Part shown: positions 1-6,559 of the stretch, piece by piece
Numbering within the stretch: position 1 is the stretch's first letter
Layout: each line of letters begins with the position of its first letter
From: Thermoanaerobaculia bacterium
GTDB lineage: Bacteria; Acidobacteriota; Thermoanaerobaculia; Gp7-AA8
Reading direction: 5' to 3'
NCBI GenBank assembly: GCA_023700825.1
Contig: JAMPYE010000158.1
Coordinates: 1-8,985, forward strand
Length of the DNA stretch: 8,985 nt
Notes under the pieces: generated by a model
The model's database searches: none
Told to the model about the DNA's origin: nothing
Seen by the model: the letters and a program-made list of their open reading frames with translations, nothing else
Translations under genes and position numbers: made by a program

Positions 1-83
1 AAACCGTTGCGCTCGATGTTGAGCGCGAGGTTCTCGCCCATCACAGCGAGACCGACCATGCCGATCTTTGCTTTGCCTGACAT
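1..83 (-). CDS. gnd: 6-phosphogluconate dehydrogenase, N-terminal fragment (cut by window edge)
   Basis: Only the first 27 codons are visible; the rest lies beyond base 1. The product would oxidise and decarboxylate 6-phosphogluconate to ribulose 5-phosphate with NAD(P)+ in the cytoplasm, the second dehydrogenase step of the oxidative pentose phosphate pathway. The visible N-terminus is a Rossmann entry strand followed by the motif GLAVMGENLALNIERNGF (residues 11-28), which closely matches the nucleotide-binding start of the 6PGD family, with the family's variant GxAxxG loop. The ATG at 83-81 is preceded by a good ribosome binding site (AGGAG at 94-90, 6 nt spacing). It lies downstream of and codirectional with the transaldolase/isomerase fusion, which fits a pentose phosphate operon. 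I cannot distinguish the long (NADP, about 470 aa) from the short (about 300 aa) 6PGD type from this fragment with certainty, though the AVMGENLALNIE wording is that of the long type. Confidence 0.9.
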   Translation of the reverse strand, partial: MSGKAKIGMVGLAVMGENLALNIERNG

Positions 84-130
84 TGATATCTCCTCTCAAT
101 AAGCGTGTGTAGAGTGATGCGGAAACGTTT

Positions 131-161
131 CGCCCGCCGGCCCGGGGAAGGCCGGCGGGCG
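131..161 (-). terminator. Perfect 12-bp GC hairpin between tal-pgi and gnd
   Basis: Bases 131-142 pair perfectly with 150-161 around a 7-nt loop (143-149); the stem is almost entirely G-C. It begins 20 nt after the stop codon of the transaldolase/isomerase fusion and ends 47 nt before the gnd start. On the minus strand the stem is followed by AAACGTTTCC, not a true U-tract. It could be an intrinsic terminator of poor quality, a partial terminator that lowers gnd expression, or an mRNA-stabilising 3' end hairpin. The structure is seen directly; the function is inferred. Confidence 0.6.
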
Positions 162-181
162 GGATGTTCGTGGAACGCGTG

Positions 182-3013
182 TCAGACGACGTCTTTGATG
201 ATGTCGTGGAGGTGCTTGAGCCCGGAGCGAACGTCCTTGCCGAGATCGACACGGAGCGCGCGGCGGCCTCGCGACGCGAGAGAACGGAAGTCGCCGAGCG
301 CCTGGGCGCTCTTGAGCACGCTGTACGAGTACGGCTGGCCCGGGATCGCGAAGTCGACGTTGTCGGGAGCAGTCACCTGGACGAACACGCCTTCGTCCGA
401 CCCGCCCTTGTGGAGCTGGCCGGTCGAGTGGAGGAAGCGCGGGCCGTACCCGGTCGTGGTCGCCACCTTCTTCCGGTCGCGGACGTGCGTCCTGATCTGC
501 TGCAGCGTCGTCTCGACCTCGTCGATCTCCTCGATGTAGTCGAGCAGCGCCACGTAGTCGCCCGCCTTCACGGACGCGAAGTGATCCTTGAGCACGTCCT
601 TGACCGTCTTCCCGTTGCCTCCGCCCGACTGTGCGTAGATCGTCAGCGTGCCGTCGGTGGCGACGACGGTCTGCTCCTTGAGCGAGCCGTCTTTCGTGAA
701 CGCCTCGAGCAGCTCCTTCGTCGCATCCTTCGATTCCTGCACGTTCGGCTGGTCGAACGGGTTGATGCCGATGACGTAGCCGGCGACGGCCGTGGCGAAC
801 TCCCAGAGGAAGAACTCCTCGCCGACGTCGTAAAGGTCGTTGAGCGTGCGATAGACGACCGGGTGTCCGGCTGCTTCCAGCGCCTTGAACTTCGCGGCCG
901 TAGCTTTGTCGAGCTCTCCGACCGAGATCGAGACGAAGAGGCGGTCGTCGCCGTAGACCGACGGGTCGCCAATGGGCTCACCCGCGACGGGGACGATTCC
1001 CTTTCCTTCCTTGCCGGTCGACTCGGCCAGCAGTTGCTCGATCCAGAGGCCGAGTGAAGCGACCTTCGGCTGGGCCACGATCGTCAGCTTGTTGCGCCCC
1101 GCCTTCGCGCACTCGCCCATGATCGCGCCGAGGCGCGCCCCAGGGTTGTCCGGGGCCGCCACGACGGACGCGCACGAATTGACGATCCGGTCGGCGCGGT
1201 CGAGGAGAGTCTTGACGTCGAGGCCCATGAGCGCGCCCGGGACCAGCCCGAAGTAGGAGAGCGCGGAGTAGCGGCCTCCGATGTCCGCGGGATTGAGGAA
1301 GATCCGCTTGAACTTGTCGTCGGTCGCCATCTTCTCCATGAGCGTGCCGGGATCGGTGACTGCGACGAACTGCTGACCCGGATCGGGGCGGCGCTTCGCG
1401 ACCTGGTCGAACCAGTACTTGTAGAAGACGAGAGGCTCGGTCGTCGTGCCCGACTTCGACGAGATGACGAACATCGTATGGTCGATGTCGATCTTCTTCG
1501 CGAGCAGGTCGAAACCGTCCGGGTCGGTCGTGTCGAGCACCACGAGCTCGGGCCATCCTTCGATTCTTCCGAACGTGCGGCGGAAGACCTCAGGGCAGAG
1601 CGACGAGCCGCCCATCCCGCAGAGCATCACGTGAGTGAAGCCGCGCGAGCGGATCTTCTCGGCGAAGGCGATGAGGTCGTCCTCGTGGTCGATCATCATG
1701 TCGACGACCGAGAGCCAGCCGAGCGCGTTCCTGATGATCTTCTGGTGCGCCTCGTCCTGCTTCCAGAGCGCGGCGTCCTTTTTCCAGATCTTCGCGGTCA
1801 CGCCCTTCTTGTCGGCGTCCTTGATCTGCGCGAGAACCGCCTCGCCGTACTTGCCGAGCGAGGCGGTCAGGCGGTCGTGAATGCCCGAGACGAGCGCGTC
1901 GCGCTTCGACTCGATCGACTGCACGAGGGTGTCGAACGAACCAACGAAAGAGGCGAGGCCGTCGACCTGCAGCTTCTTCGTCACCGCGGCCATGTCGATG
2001 CCGATGGCGGCCAGGTCCGCGAAGAGCTTGTGGCACTCGTCGATCCCCTGCTCGAGAGTCGGCGCGACCTTGCCGTGGTCGCGGAACGCGTCGTACGTCG
2101 CCGGCGGAACGGTGTTGACCGTCTCGGGCCCGATGAGGTTGTCGAGGTAGAGCACGTCGGAGTACTTCGCGTTCTTCGTGCCGGTGGACGCCCAGAGGCA
2201 GCGCTGCACCTGCGCGCCCTTCGCGAGGAGCGCGGCGAAGCGCGGGCCGTGGAAGATCTCCTTGAACTTCTGGTAGGCGAGCTTCGCGTTCGCGTTCGCC
2301 GCCTTTCCGAGGTACGACTCGAGCTTCTGCTTCTCGGCGTCCGAGCCCGCGTGACGGATCTTGTGCTCGAGCTCCGTGTCGACCGCGCTGTCGACGCGCG
2401 AGACGAAGAAGCTGGCGACCGACGCGATGTTCTGGACGCTCTTGCCCTCGGCCGCGCGGCGCTCGAGCCCCTTGATGAACGCCTCGGCGACCTGCACGTA
2501 GTTCTCGAGCGAGAAGATCATCGTGACGTTGATGTTGATGCCGCGGTAGATCGCCTCTTCGATCGCAGGGAGGCCTTCCTGCGCGGCGGGGATCTTGATC
2601 ATCACGTTAGGGCGGCCGAGCCGCTCGAACAGTCGCGTCGCCTCGTCGATCGTCCCCTGGGTGTCGTACGCGAGTCGGGGATTGACCTCGAGGCTGATGT
2701 AGCCGTCGATTCCCTTCGTCATGTCGTAGACGGGGCGAAGAATGTCGGCGGCGAGCGCGATGTCGTCGACCACGAGCGACTCGTAGATCTCCTTGATGCC
2801 GAGGCCGAGGTTGATGAGGTTGCGAAGCTGCTCGTCGTAGTCCTTCGAGCCCGTGATCGCCTTCTCGAAGATCGTCGGGTTCGAGGTGACGCCGCGAAGA
2901 TCGTCCTGCTCGATCATCTTCGCCAGGTCGCCGCCCTTGAGCATCGCGCGGCGAATGTTGTCGAACCAGATCGACTGGCCCGTCTTCATGAGTTCGGTAA
3001 GTGAATTGGACAT
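182..3013 (-). CDS. tal-pgi: Bifunctional transaldolase / glucose-6-phosphate isomerase
   Basis: This 943-residue cytoplasmic enzyme fuses two sugar-phosphate activities. The N-terminal part (about 1-370) is a transaldolase, which moves a dihydroxyacetone unit between sedoheptulose 7-P/erythrose 4-P and fructose 6-P/glyceraldehyde 3-P. It shows the early motif GVTSNPTIFEKAI (41-53) and the Schiff-base region VMIKIPA with the likely catalytic lysine K140. The C-terminal part (about 375-943) is a phosphoglucose isomerase interconverting fructose 6-P and glucose 6-P. Its marks are GMGGSS (466-471), the phosphosugar-binding ISSKSGTTTEP (517-527), IGGRYSALS (578-586), WIEQLLAESTGKEGKG (657-672) and NPFDQPNVQESK (751-762), where K762 sits at the position of the catalytic lysine of PGIs. 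Length and domain order match known Tal-Pgi fusions. The ATG at 3013-3011 has a strong GGAGGAG site (3027-3021) with 7 nt spacing. The next gene on this strand is gnd, giving a compact pentose phosphate module. No key motif appears lost, so both halves look functional. Confidence 0.95.
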   Translation of the reverse strand: MSNSLTELMKTGQSIWFDNIRRAMLKGGDLAKMIEQDDLRGVTSNPTIFEKAITGSKDYDEQLRNLINLGLGIKEIYESLVVDDIALAADILRPVYDMTKGIDGYISLEVNPRLAYDTQGTIDEATRLFERLGRPNVMIKIPAAQEGLPAIEEAIYRGININVTMIFSLENYVQVAEAFIKGLERRAAEGKSVQNIASVASFFVSRVDSAVDTELEHKIRHAGSDAEKQKLESYLGKAANANAKLAYQKFKEIFHGPRFAALLAKGAQVQRCLWASTGTKNAKYSDVLYLDNLIGPETVNTVPPATYDAFRDHGKVAPTLEQGIDECHKLFADLAAIGIDMAAVTKKLQVDGLASFVGSFDTLVQSIESKRDALVSGIHDRLTASLGKYGEAVLAQIKDADKKGVTAKIWKKDAALWKQDEAHQKIIRNALGWLSVVDMMIDHEDDLIAFAEKIRSRGFTHVMLCGMGGSSLCPEVFRRTFGRIEGWPELVVLDTTDPDGFDLLAKKIDIDHTMFVISSKSGTTTEPLVFYKYWFDQVAKRRPDPGQQFVAVTDPGTLMEKMATDDKFKRIFLNPADIGGRYSALSYFGLVPGALMGLDVKTLLDRADRIVNSCASVVAAPDNPGARLGAIMGECAKAGRNKLTIVAQPKVASLGLWIEQLLAESTGKEGKGIVPVAGEPIGDPSVYGDDRLFVSISVGELDKATAAKFKALEAAGHPVVYRTLNDLYDVGEEFFLWEFATAVAGYVIGINPFDQPNVQESKDATKELLEAFTKDGSLKEQTVVATDGTLTIYAQSGGGNGKTVKDVLKDHFASVKAGDYVALLDYIEEIDEVETTLQQIRTHVRDRKKVATTTGYGPRFLHSTGQLHKGGSDEGVFVQVTAPDNVDFAIPGQPYSYSVLKSAQALGDFRSLASRGRRALRVDLGKDVRSGLKHLHDIIKDVV

Positions 3014-3048
3014 GGGAAAGCTCCTCCGTGTGTGGGTACGTCGGGCGA

Positions 3049-3054
3049 ATTATG
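3049..3054 (-). promoter_or_regulatory. Candidate -10 box (CATAAT), proximal promoter of tal-pgi
   Basis: On the minus strand this reads CATAAT, one mismatch from the sigma-70 -10 consensus, and would place transcription start about 30 nt before the tal-pgi start codon. The region 17 nt upstream has no good -35 (TGGCGC at best). This is weaker than the distal candidate at 3127-3132, and either could be chance. Confidence 0.25.
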
Positions 3055-3077
3055 TCGCTTGCGCACTGCTCGCGCCA

Positions 3078-3093
3078 CGCCGGCGAGCCGGCG
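3078..3093. repeat. Short inverted repeat in the tal-pgi leader
   Basis: CGCCGGC (3078-3084) and GCCGGCG (3087-3093) form a perfect 7-bp inverted repeat with a 2-nt spacer. It sits between the two candidate tal-pgi -10 boxes. If the distal promoter is used it would be a leader hairpin; as DNA it could be an operator. GC-rich sequence produces such palindromes readily, so a role is only possible. Confidence 0.3.
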
Positions 3094-3126
3094 GGACAGT
3101 TCGATAAGGAACGGGAATGACGCAGG

Positions 3127-3132
3127 ATTATA
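3127..3132 (-). promoter_or_regulatory. Candidate distal promoter of tal-pgi (-10 TATAAT)
   Basis: The minus strand carries a perfect TATAAT here, which stands out in DNA this GC-rich. The hexamer at 17-nt spacing (AACGCT, positions 3155-3150) is a poor -35, so recognition would need an activator or tolerate a weak -35. It would give a leader of roughly 105 nt before the tal-pgi ATG. It lies close to the oppositely directed candidate promoter at 3155-3183, so the two could compete or share a regulator. Confidence 0.4.
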
Positions 3133-3154
3133 GACCGGACTGCGGCCGGAAGCG

Positions 3155-3183
3155 TTGTGAATTGGGCGTGGAGCCGTTATGGT
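3155..3183 (+). promoter_or_regulatory. Candidate sigma-70 promoter of the membrane gene pair
   Basis: TTGTGA (3155-3160) and TATGGT (3178-3183) are each 4 of 6 to consensus and are separated by exactly 17 nt. Transcription would start near 3190, about 44 nt before the ATG at 3234. This supports that start over the ATG at 3117, which lies upstream of the promoter. Confidence 0.35.
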
Positions 3184-3233
3184 CGGCACGTGGAAAGGGA
3201 TCCCGTTCCCGAGCCTGCGTGCACGGATTCGCA

Positions 3234-3719
3234 ATGGACGTGACGACGGAGAAAGACGGCACTCGTGGAGCCTCGCCCGGGCGCGCCGGTGAGGCCCGTC
3301 GCCTGGTGTGGTTCGCCGGCTGCGTCGCACTCACGGCGATGATCGGCGCCTACTGGTGGAGGATTCCCGCCGCCGATCGATTTCGCGCGGCCGTCTCGCC
3401 GCTCGACCGGGTCGCGGGCATGAACACGGAGACGCGGGTCGGGTGGCAGTTCCTCTGGCAGGCGCGCGACGTGCTCCCGGCAGGAGCCACCTATACGATC
3501 GTCGGGAGCGAGCCGCACGCGGAGACAAGCCTTTACTTCATGTCGCTCGCGGTGCTCACGGAGCTCCGCGGCATGCCGTCGCATTACGGTGAGCTGCCCG
3601 TGGAGCAGGGGGGCGCGGCGCGGTACGTACTCGTTTCCCGCTGTTCGCTGGAGCCTCCCGGGGCGACGCTCGTGCAGCGGCTCGACGACGGCTGCGTCTG
3701 GGACCGGGGGGCGCGATAA
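3234..3719 (+). CDS. Single-pass membrane protein of unknown function, partner of GT-C-like protein
   Basis: This is a 161-residue protein I cannot assign to a named family. A charged cytoplasmic N-tail (1-22) is followed by one predicted transmembrane helix (about 24-42, ending in AYWW), then a 115-residue domain that would lie outside the cytoplasmic membrane. That domain has a strand-like stretch ATYTIVGSE and a later YVLVSRCSLEPPGA before a final DDGCVWDRGAR; two cysteines (C137 and C154) could form a disulphide. The reading frame stays open back to an ATG at 3117 with a fair AAGGA site. However, codons 3117-3233 have clearly lower GC at third positions than the rest, overlap the promoter region and add no recognisable sequence, so I place the start at 3234. 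Its TAA overlaps the ATG of the next gene by one base, implying translational coupling and a shared task. It may be an accessory or sensing subunit of that membrane protein; this is inference. Confidence 0.7.
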   Translation: MDVTTEKDGTRGASPGRAGEARRLVWFAGCVALTAMIGAYWWRIPAADRFRAAVSPLDRVAGMNTETRVGWQFLWQARDVLPAGATYTIVGSEPHAETSLYFMSLAVLTELRGMPSHYGELPVEQGGAARYVLVSRCSLEPPGATLVQRLDDGCVWDRGAR

Positions 3720-5071
3720 TGGCCGAAGGCACGCTCTTTTTCCTCGCACCGCTCGCGCTCTCGCTCTTCGGCCTGCCTGCCGCGTGGGCGAGCCCCGTCG
3801 ACCGGTTTTCTCCCGCCGGGAGATTCTCGGCCGCGTTCGTCACGGGCGTCGTCGCGTTTACGGTCTGGCTCACGATCCTCTCGACGGCGGGCATCCGATG
3901 GAGCGCGGTCAGCGTCGTCCTGCCCCTCGGGGGGGGCTCGCTTGCTCTTGCCGTCGTCCTCGCGCGGCGCGTGCCGCCGCGATCACCCGGGGGCGGTGAG
4001 CCTCGCACGCTGGCGTGGATCCTCGGTGTCGCGTCGTTCGCCATCGGTTCGGGTCACCTCGCGCTCGCCGCGCTCACGTCGCGGGCGACGTCGATGGACT
4101 ACCTCTATTTCTGGGGGGTGAAGGCCCTGCGGTTCGCGCGGATCGGCGGGATCGACGCCAGTCTTCTCGCCGAGCCCTTCGCGTCGCACATGCACTCGAA
4201 CTATCCGCCGCTGGTTCCGCTCGTGTACGGCTGGGGGATCGAAGTGGCCGGGGCGCTGTCGTGGCAATTCGGGCTCGCGACATGTGCGATCTGGCTGATG
4301 GCGGCCGTCCCGCTTCTTCGCGATCTCCTCGCCATGCGGCTCCCGCCCGACGAGGCAACGATGGCGTCGTCGTTCTGGTTTCTCGCGTTCGCGCTTGCCG
4401 TGCCCGCGGCGTACTCCGCCGGCAACGCGGAGCCCCCGCTCGTGCTGTTCTCGAGCGTCGCGATCGCGGCGCTGCTCAGCGCGGCGCCGGGCCGCGAGGG
4501 GGGGAGCGCGCGCTGGCTGGCGCTCATCGCGCTCGCGGGCGTCCTGCTGACGAAGAACGAGGGAGTGATCGTGTACGCGCTGATCGCGGCGGGGGCGCTC
4601 GCAGGTGACGTTCTGGGAGGATTGCGTGGGGCGCAGCTCTCCAGGCGGGCGGCGTCGATCACCATCTTTCCGCTCGCGGCCCTGGGGAGCTGGTTGCTCT
4701 TCGAGGTGCTACACGGGGTTCCGATGCACGACGTGACGCGGGAGCAGGCGGGCGAGCTGTCGCTGAGTCATGCGGGAAGTGTCGCCGTGGAGTTCTTCAG
4801 AAACCTCGATGCCGGAAGCGGGTGGATCGCCTGGGCGCTCGCCGTGGCCGTCATCGCCGTGTCGTGGAGACGGTGGAGGCTGTTGCTCCCGGCGATCGTC
4901 CCCGCGCTCGGAATCCTGCTGTTCCTTTTCGTCTATTACCTTCACTACCGGGGCGAGAGTCTCGGCGTGTGGGTCAGCTGGACGATGCCGCGCGTTTCGC
5001 TGAGCGCGCTCGGCGCCGCGATCGTGGGCGCCGCGTTCGCCTCGGCGCCCGAACCAAGCAGCGGGACTTGA
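3719..5071 (+). CDS. Polytopic membrane protein, probable GT-C type glycosyltransferase
   Basis: This 450-residue integral membrane protein has about ten to eleven hydrophobic helices (for example around 5-24, 36-58, 62-82, 98-120, 163-200, 217-233, 240-255, 265-293, 311-331, 368-382, 387-408). Several motifs recall GT-C enzymes, which transfer sugars from polyprenyl-phosphate donors on the outer face of the membrane. They are an acidic loop SMDYLYFWGVKALRF (125-139), HSNYPPLVPLVYGW (159-172), a short LLTKNEG (277-282 region), and a late WTMPRVSL (421-428) with a conserved-looking arginine. The acidic D127 would be the candidate catalytic or metal-binding residue. Length is near the usual 450-600, without the large soluble C-terminal domain some members have. 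The coupled upstream gene supplies an extracytoplasmic domain instead. Substrate and acceptor cannot be read from sequence. An alternative is a polymer ligase or other polytopic envelope protein. Confidence 0.65.
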   Translation: MAEGTLFFLAPLALSLFGLPAAWASPVDRFSPAGRFSAAFVTGVVAFTVWLTILSTAGIRWSAVSVVLPLGGGSLALAVVLARRVPPRSPGGGEPRTLAWILGVASFAIGSGHLALAALTSRATSMDYLYFWGVKALRFARIGGIDASLLAEPFASHMHSNYPPLVPLVYGWGIEVAGALSWQFGLATCAIWLMAAVPLLRDLLAMRLPPDEATMASSFWFLAFALAVPAAYSAGNAEPPLVLFSSVAIAALLSAAPGREGGSARWLALIALAGVLLTKNEGVIVYALIAAGALAGDVLGGLRGAQLSRRAASITIFPLAALGSWLLFEVLHGVPMHDVTREQAGELSLSHAGSVAVEFFRNLDAGSGWIAWALAVAVIAVSWRRWRLLLPAIVPALGILLFLFVYYLHYRGESLGVWVSWTMPRVSLSALGAAIVGAAFASAPEPSSGT

Positions 5072-5122
5072 TATCCAGGGCACGGGCCCGCTCCGTGGCT
5101 ACGTCTCTCGTCGAGGGGAGGC
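5072..5122. other. Short convergent intergenic spacer without a clear terminator
   Basis: The plus-strand membrane gene and the minus-strand metalloprotease end only 51 bp apart. The spacer holds a weak 5-bp stem (5081-5085 with 5093-5097) and no T-run on either strand. Transcripts from the two sides may overlap or rely on factor-dependent termination. Confidence 0.5.
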
Positions 5123-6544
5123 TCAGAACGCGCTGGTGTCGCCTCCCCCTCCGTACTGGAGGCCGGGGCGCGTGTAGATCTTCACCGCGCCCGTCGCGAC
5201 CTGGGTCACGGTGATCGTCAGCTCGAAGTCGGTTAGGCCGCCGTAGAAGACCCAGTACTTGCCGTTGACCGGCCGGCCGTCGAGAACCTTCACGAAGACC
5301 TCGAAGTTGGTCGAGTCCTGCGTGAGATCCGGGATGGCGAAATAGCCGACGATGTTGTTGAAGGTCGTCGCGATGCCGCGTCCTGTCTTCCCGTCGCGCG
5401 GGTTCTTCGCGCAGAGTGACACCCGGAACTGGCCACCGTTGAGGAAGAGATCCGAGGCGCTGGCCGGACAGCCGGTCGAGCCGCCGGAAACAGTCAATTG
5501 CCCGGGAGACGACCACGTGTTGTTGTAGGCGATCGAGTCGGTCGTCGATCCGTTCTGGAGAATGCGTGCGCCGACGAAATAGGAGCCGCCCGGCACCGAA
5601 GACGGGATCGGGATGTCGGGAAACGGCTCGTCGTCGTAGCCCCCTGCAGGGAAGGCTCCCGTGTAGGTGAACGATCCGAGCCGGATGTCACTCGCCGTGA
5701 TCGTCGAGTCCGTCGAGAGGTAGAACTCGATCTTCACGTCGTTCAGGGTCACGTTGCCGACGTTCTCGATGGTCGCGTTCGAGACGGTGATGGCCCCGAT
5801 CCCCGCGGTCACAGTCGTCGGGCTGAACGACACAGGCGTCGTCGCCGCGTAGAGCTGCTTGGCGGGATCGTAGCGGAAGGGATAGGTCCCGATGTCGGTC
5901 ATCGACTTCGTCTGGGAGGGGTACGCGGCCCGGATCGCGGCTGCGTCGGCGATCCCGATGTACTGCCCCGCGTAGTCCTCGACGTAGTTCATCGTGCTCA
6001 GGTTGCGGAAATTATGGTGAAGCCCGAAGGTGTGTCCGATCTCGTGGAGCGCCGTCGTGCCGTAGTACGCCGGGCCGTCGTCGTCGTTGAAATCGGGCGG
6101 GCCGACCGGTGTGAAGCCGCGCAGGAAGTCGGAATTGATGAGTACATCGGCTTCGGTGTACGTCCCGCAGACCGTGGAGACGGATTTCGCAGCGCAGTCG
6201 TCGAACGGAGGGCTTCCTGAGAAGGCGCTGAGGGGGCGGATCGCGGCGAGCCCGAAGGTGTCGGGTGAGAGGCTCTGGAAGTAGATCTCGTTCCTTCCGT
6301 TGGTCTCGCTCACTGACCCGTCGCCGAGCGCCGGGGTCGAGAGATTGGCTACGTCGTTCCAGCGCGCGAACTCGGCGAGCGCGGCGTTCTGGTACGCGGC
6401 CAGCGTGTGCTCGACCTGCCACGGAATCGGCTTCGCGGTGAATTGGCCGCACGTGCAGCCGCCGGTGTGACCCGCCTGCGCGAGCATCGGTCCGGTGACG
6501 AGGACGACGAGGGCGAGAGCGAATAGAGTCGTTGCGGTTCTCAT
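5123..6544 (-). CDS. Secreted matrixin-like zinc metalloprotease with CARDB-like and DTSAF C-terminal domains
   Basis: This is a 473-residue exported protease. A signal peptide covers residues 1-24 (hydrophobic core, cleavage after AQA). The catalytic domain (about 35-215) carries the metzincin zinc site HEIGHTFGLHH: H167, H171 and H177 bind zinc and E168 is the general base. The Met-turn STMNY follows 8 residues later (M185), a spacing typical of matrixins. Residues about 236-350 form a beta-rich CARDB-like domain (SNATIENVGNVTLNDV, then an NNTW end), as used for adhesion or spacing. Residues about 359-473 are a separate domain with FRVSLCAKN, VFVKVLDGRPVNGKYWVF and GGLTDFELTITV that finishes exactly in DTSAF. 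I recognise this from other secreted Acidobacteriota-type proteins but know no function. Start choice: the ATG at 6562 is 18 nt upstream, but the ribosome site lies between it and 6544, so 6544 is used. It follows the upstream exported protein gene by 14 nt. Confidence 0.85.
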   Translation of the reverse strand: MRTATTLFALALVVLVTGPMLAQAGHTGGCTCGQFTAKPIPWQVEHTLAAYQNAALAEFARWNDVANLSTPALGDGSVSETNGRNEIYFQSLSPDTFGLAAIRPLSAFSGSPPFDDCAAKSVSTVCGTYTEADVLINSDFLRGFTPVGPPDFNDDDGPAYYGTTALHEIGHTFGLHHNFRNLSTMNYVEDYAGQYIGIADAAAIRAAYPSQTKSMTDIGTYPFRYDPAKQLYAATTPVSFSPTTVTAGIGAITVSNATIENVGNVTLNDVKIEFYLSTDSTITASDIRLGSFTYTGAFPAGGYDDEPFPDIPIPSSVPGGSYFVGARILQNGSTTDSIAYNNTWSSPGQLTVSGGSTGCPASASDLFLNGGQFRVSLCAKNPRDGKTGRGIATTFNNIVGYFAIPDLTQDSTNFEVFVKVLDGRPVNGKYWVFYGGLTDFELTITVTQVATGAVKIYTRPGLQYGGGGDTSAF

Positions 6545-6551
6545 GGCGCCG

Positions 6552-6559
6552 TCTCCTCT
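6552..6559 (-). promoter_or_regulatory. Ribosome binding site fixing the metalloprotease start
   Basis: The minus strand reads AGAGGAGA, 7 nt before the ATG at 6544-6542. It touches the stop codon (6561-6559) of the upstream gene, so the ribosome finishing that gene stands on this site, suggesting coupled translation. It also rules out the ATG at 6562, which lies upstream of it. Confidence 0.75.

Noticed and set aside
164..1057. Open frame on the plus strand (297 codons) opposite the isomerase half
   Set aside because: Same antisense artefact; the composition mirrors the codons of the real gene and no domain is recognisable.
1478..3004. Long open frame on the plus strand (508 codons) opposite the tal-pgi gene
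   Set aside because: It is antisense to a clearly identified enzyme, has arginine/valine/leucine-rich low-information composition and no ribosome site or motif; this is typical of GC-rich third-position bias.
3117..3233. N-terminal extension of the small membrane protein from the ATG at 3117
   Set aside because: It has an AAGGA site, but its third-position GC is near 60 percent against much higher in the gene body, and it overlaps promoter elements on both strands.
5081..5097. Possible terminator stem between the convergent genes
   Set aside because: It has only five base pairs and no T-run on either side, too weak to call a terminator.
5498..6220. 240-codon plus-strand frame opposite the metalloprotease
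   Set aside because: It is a shadow of the matrixin-like gene, with Arg/Val/Asp-rich composition and no start context.
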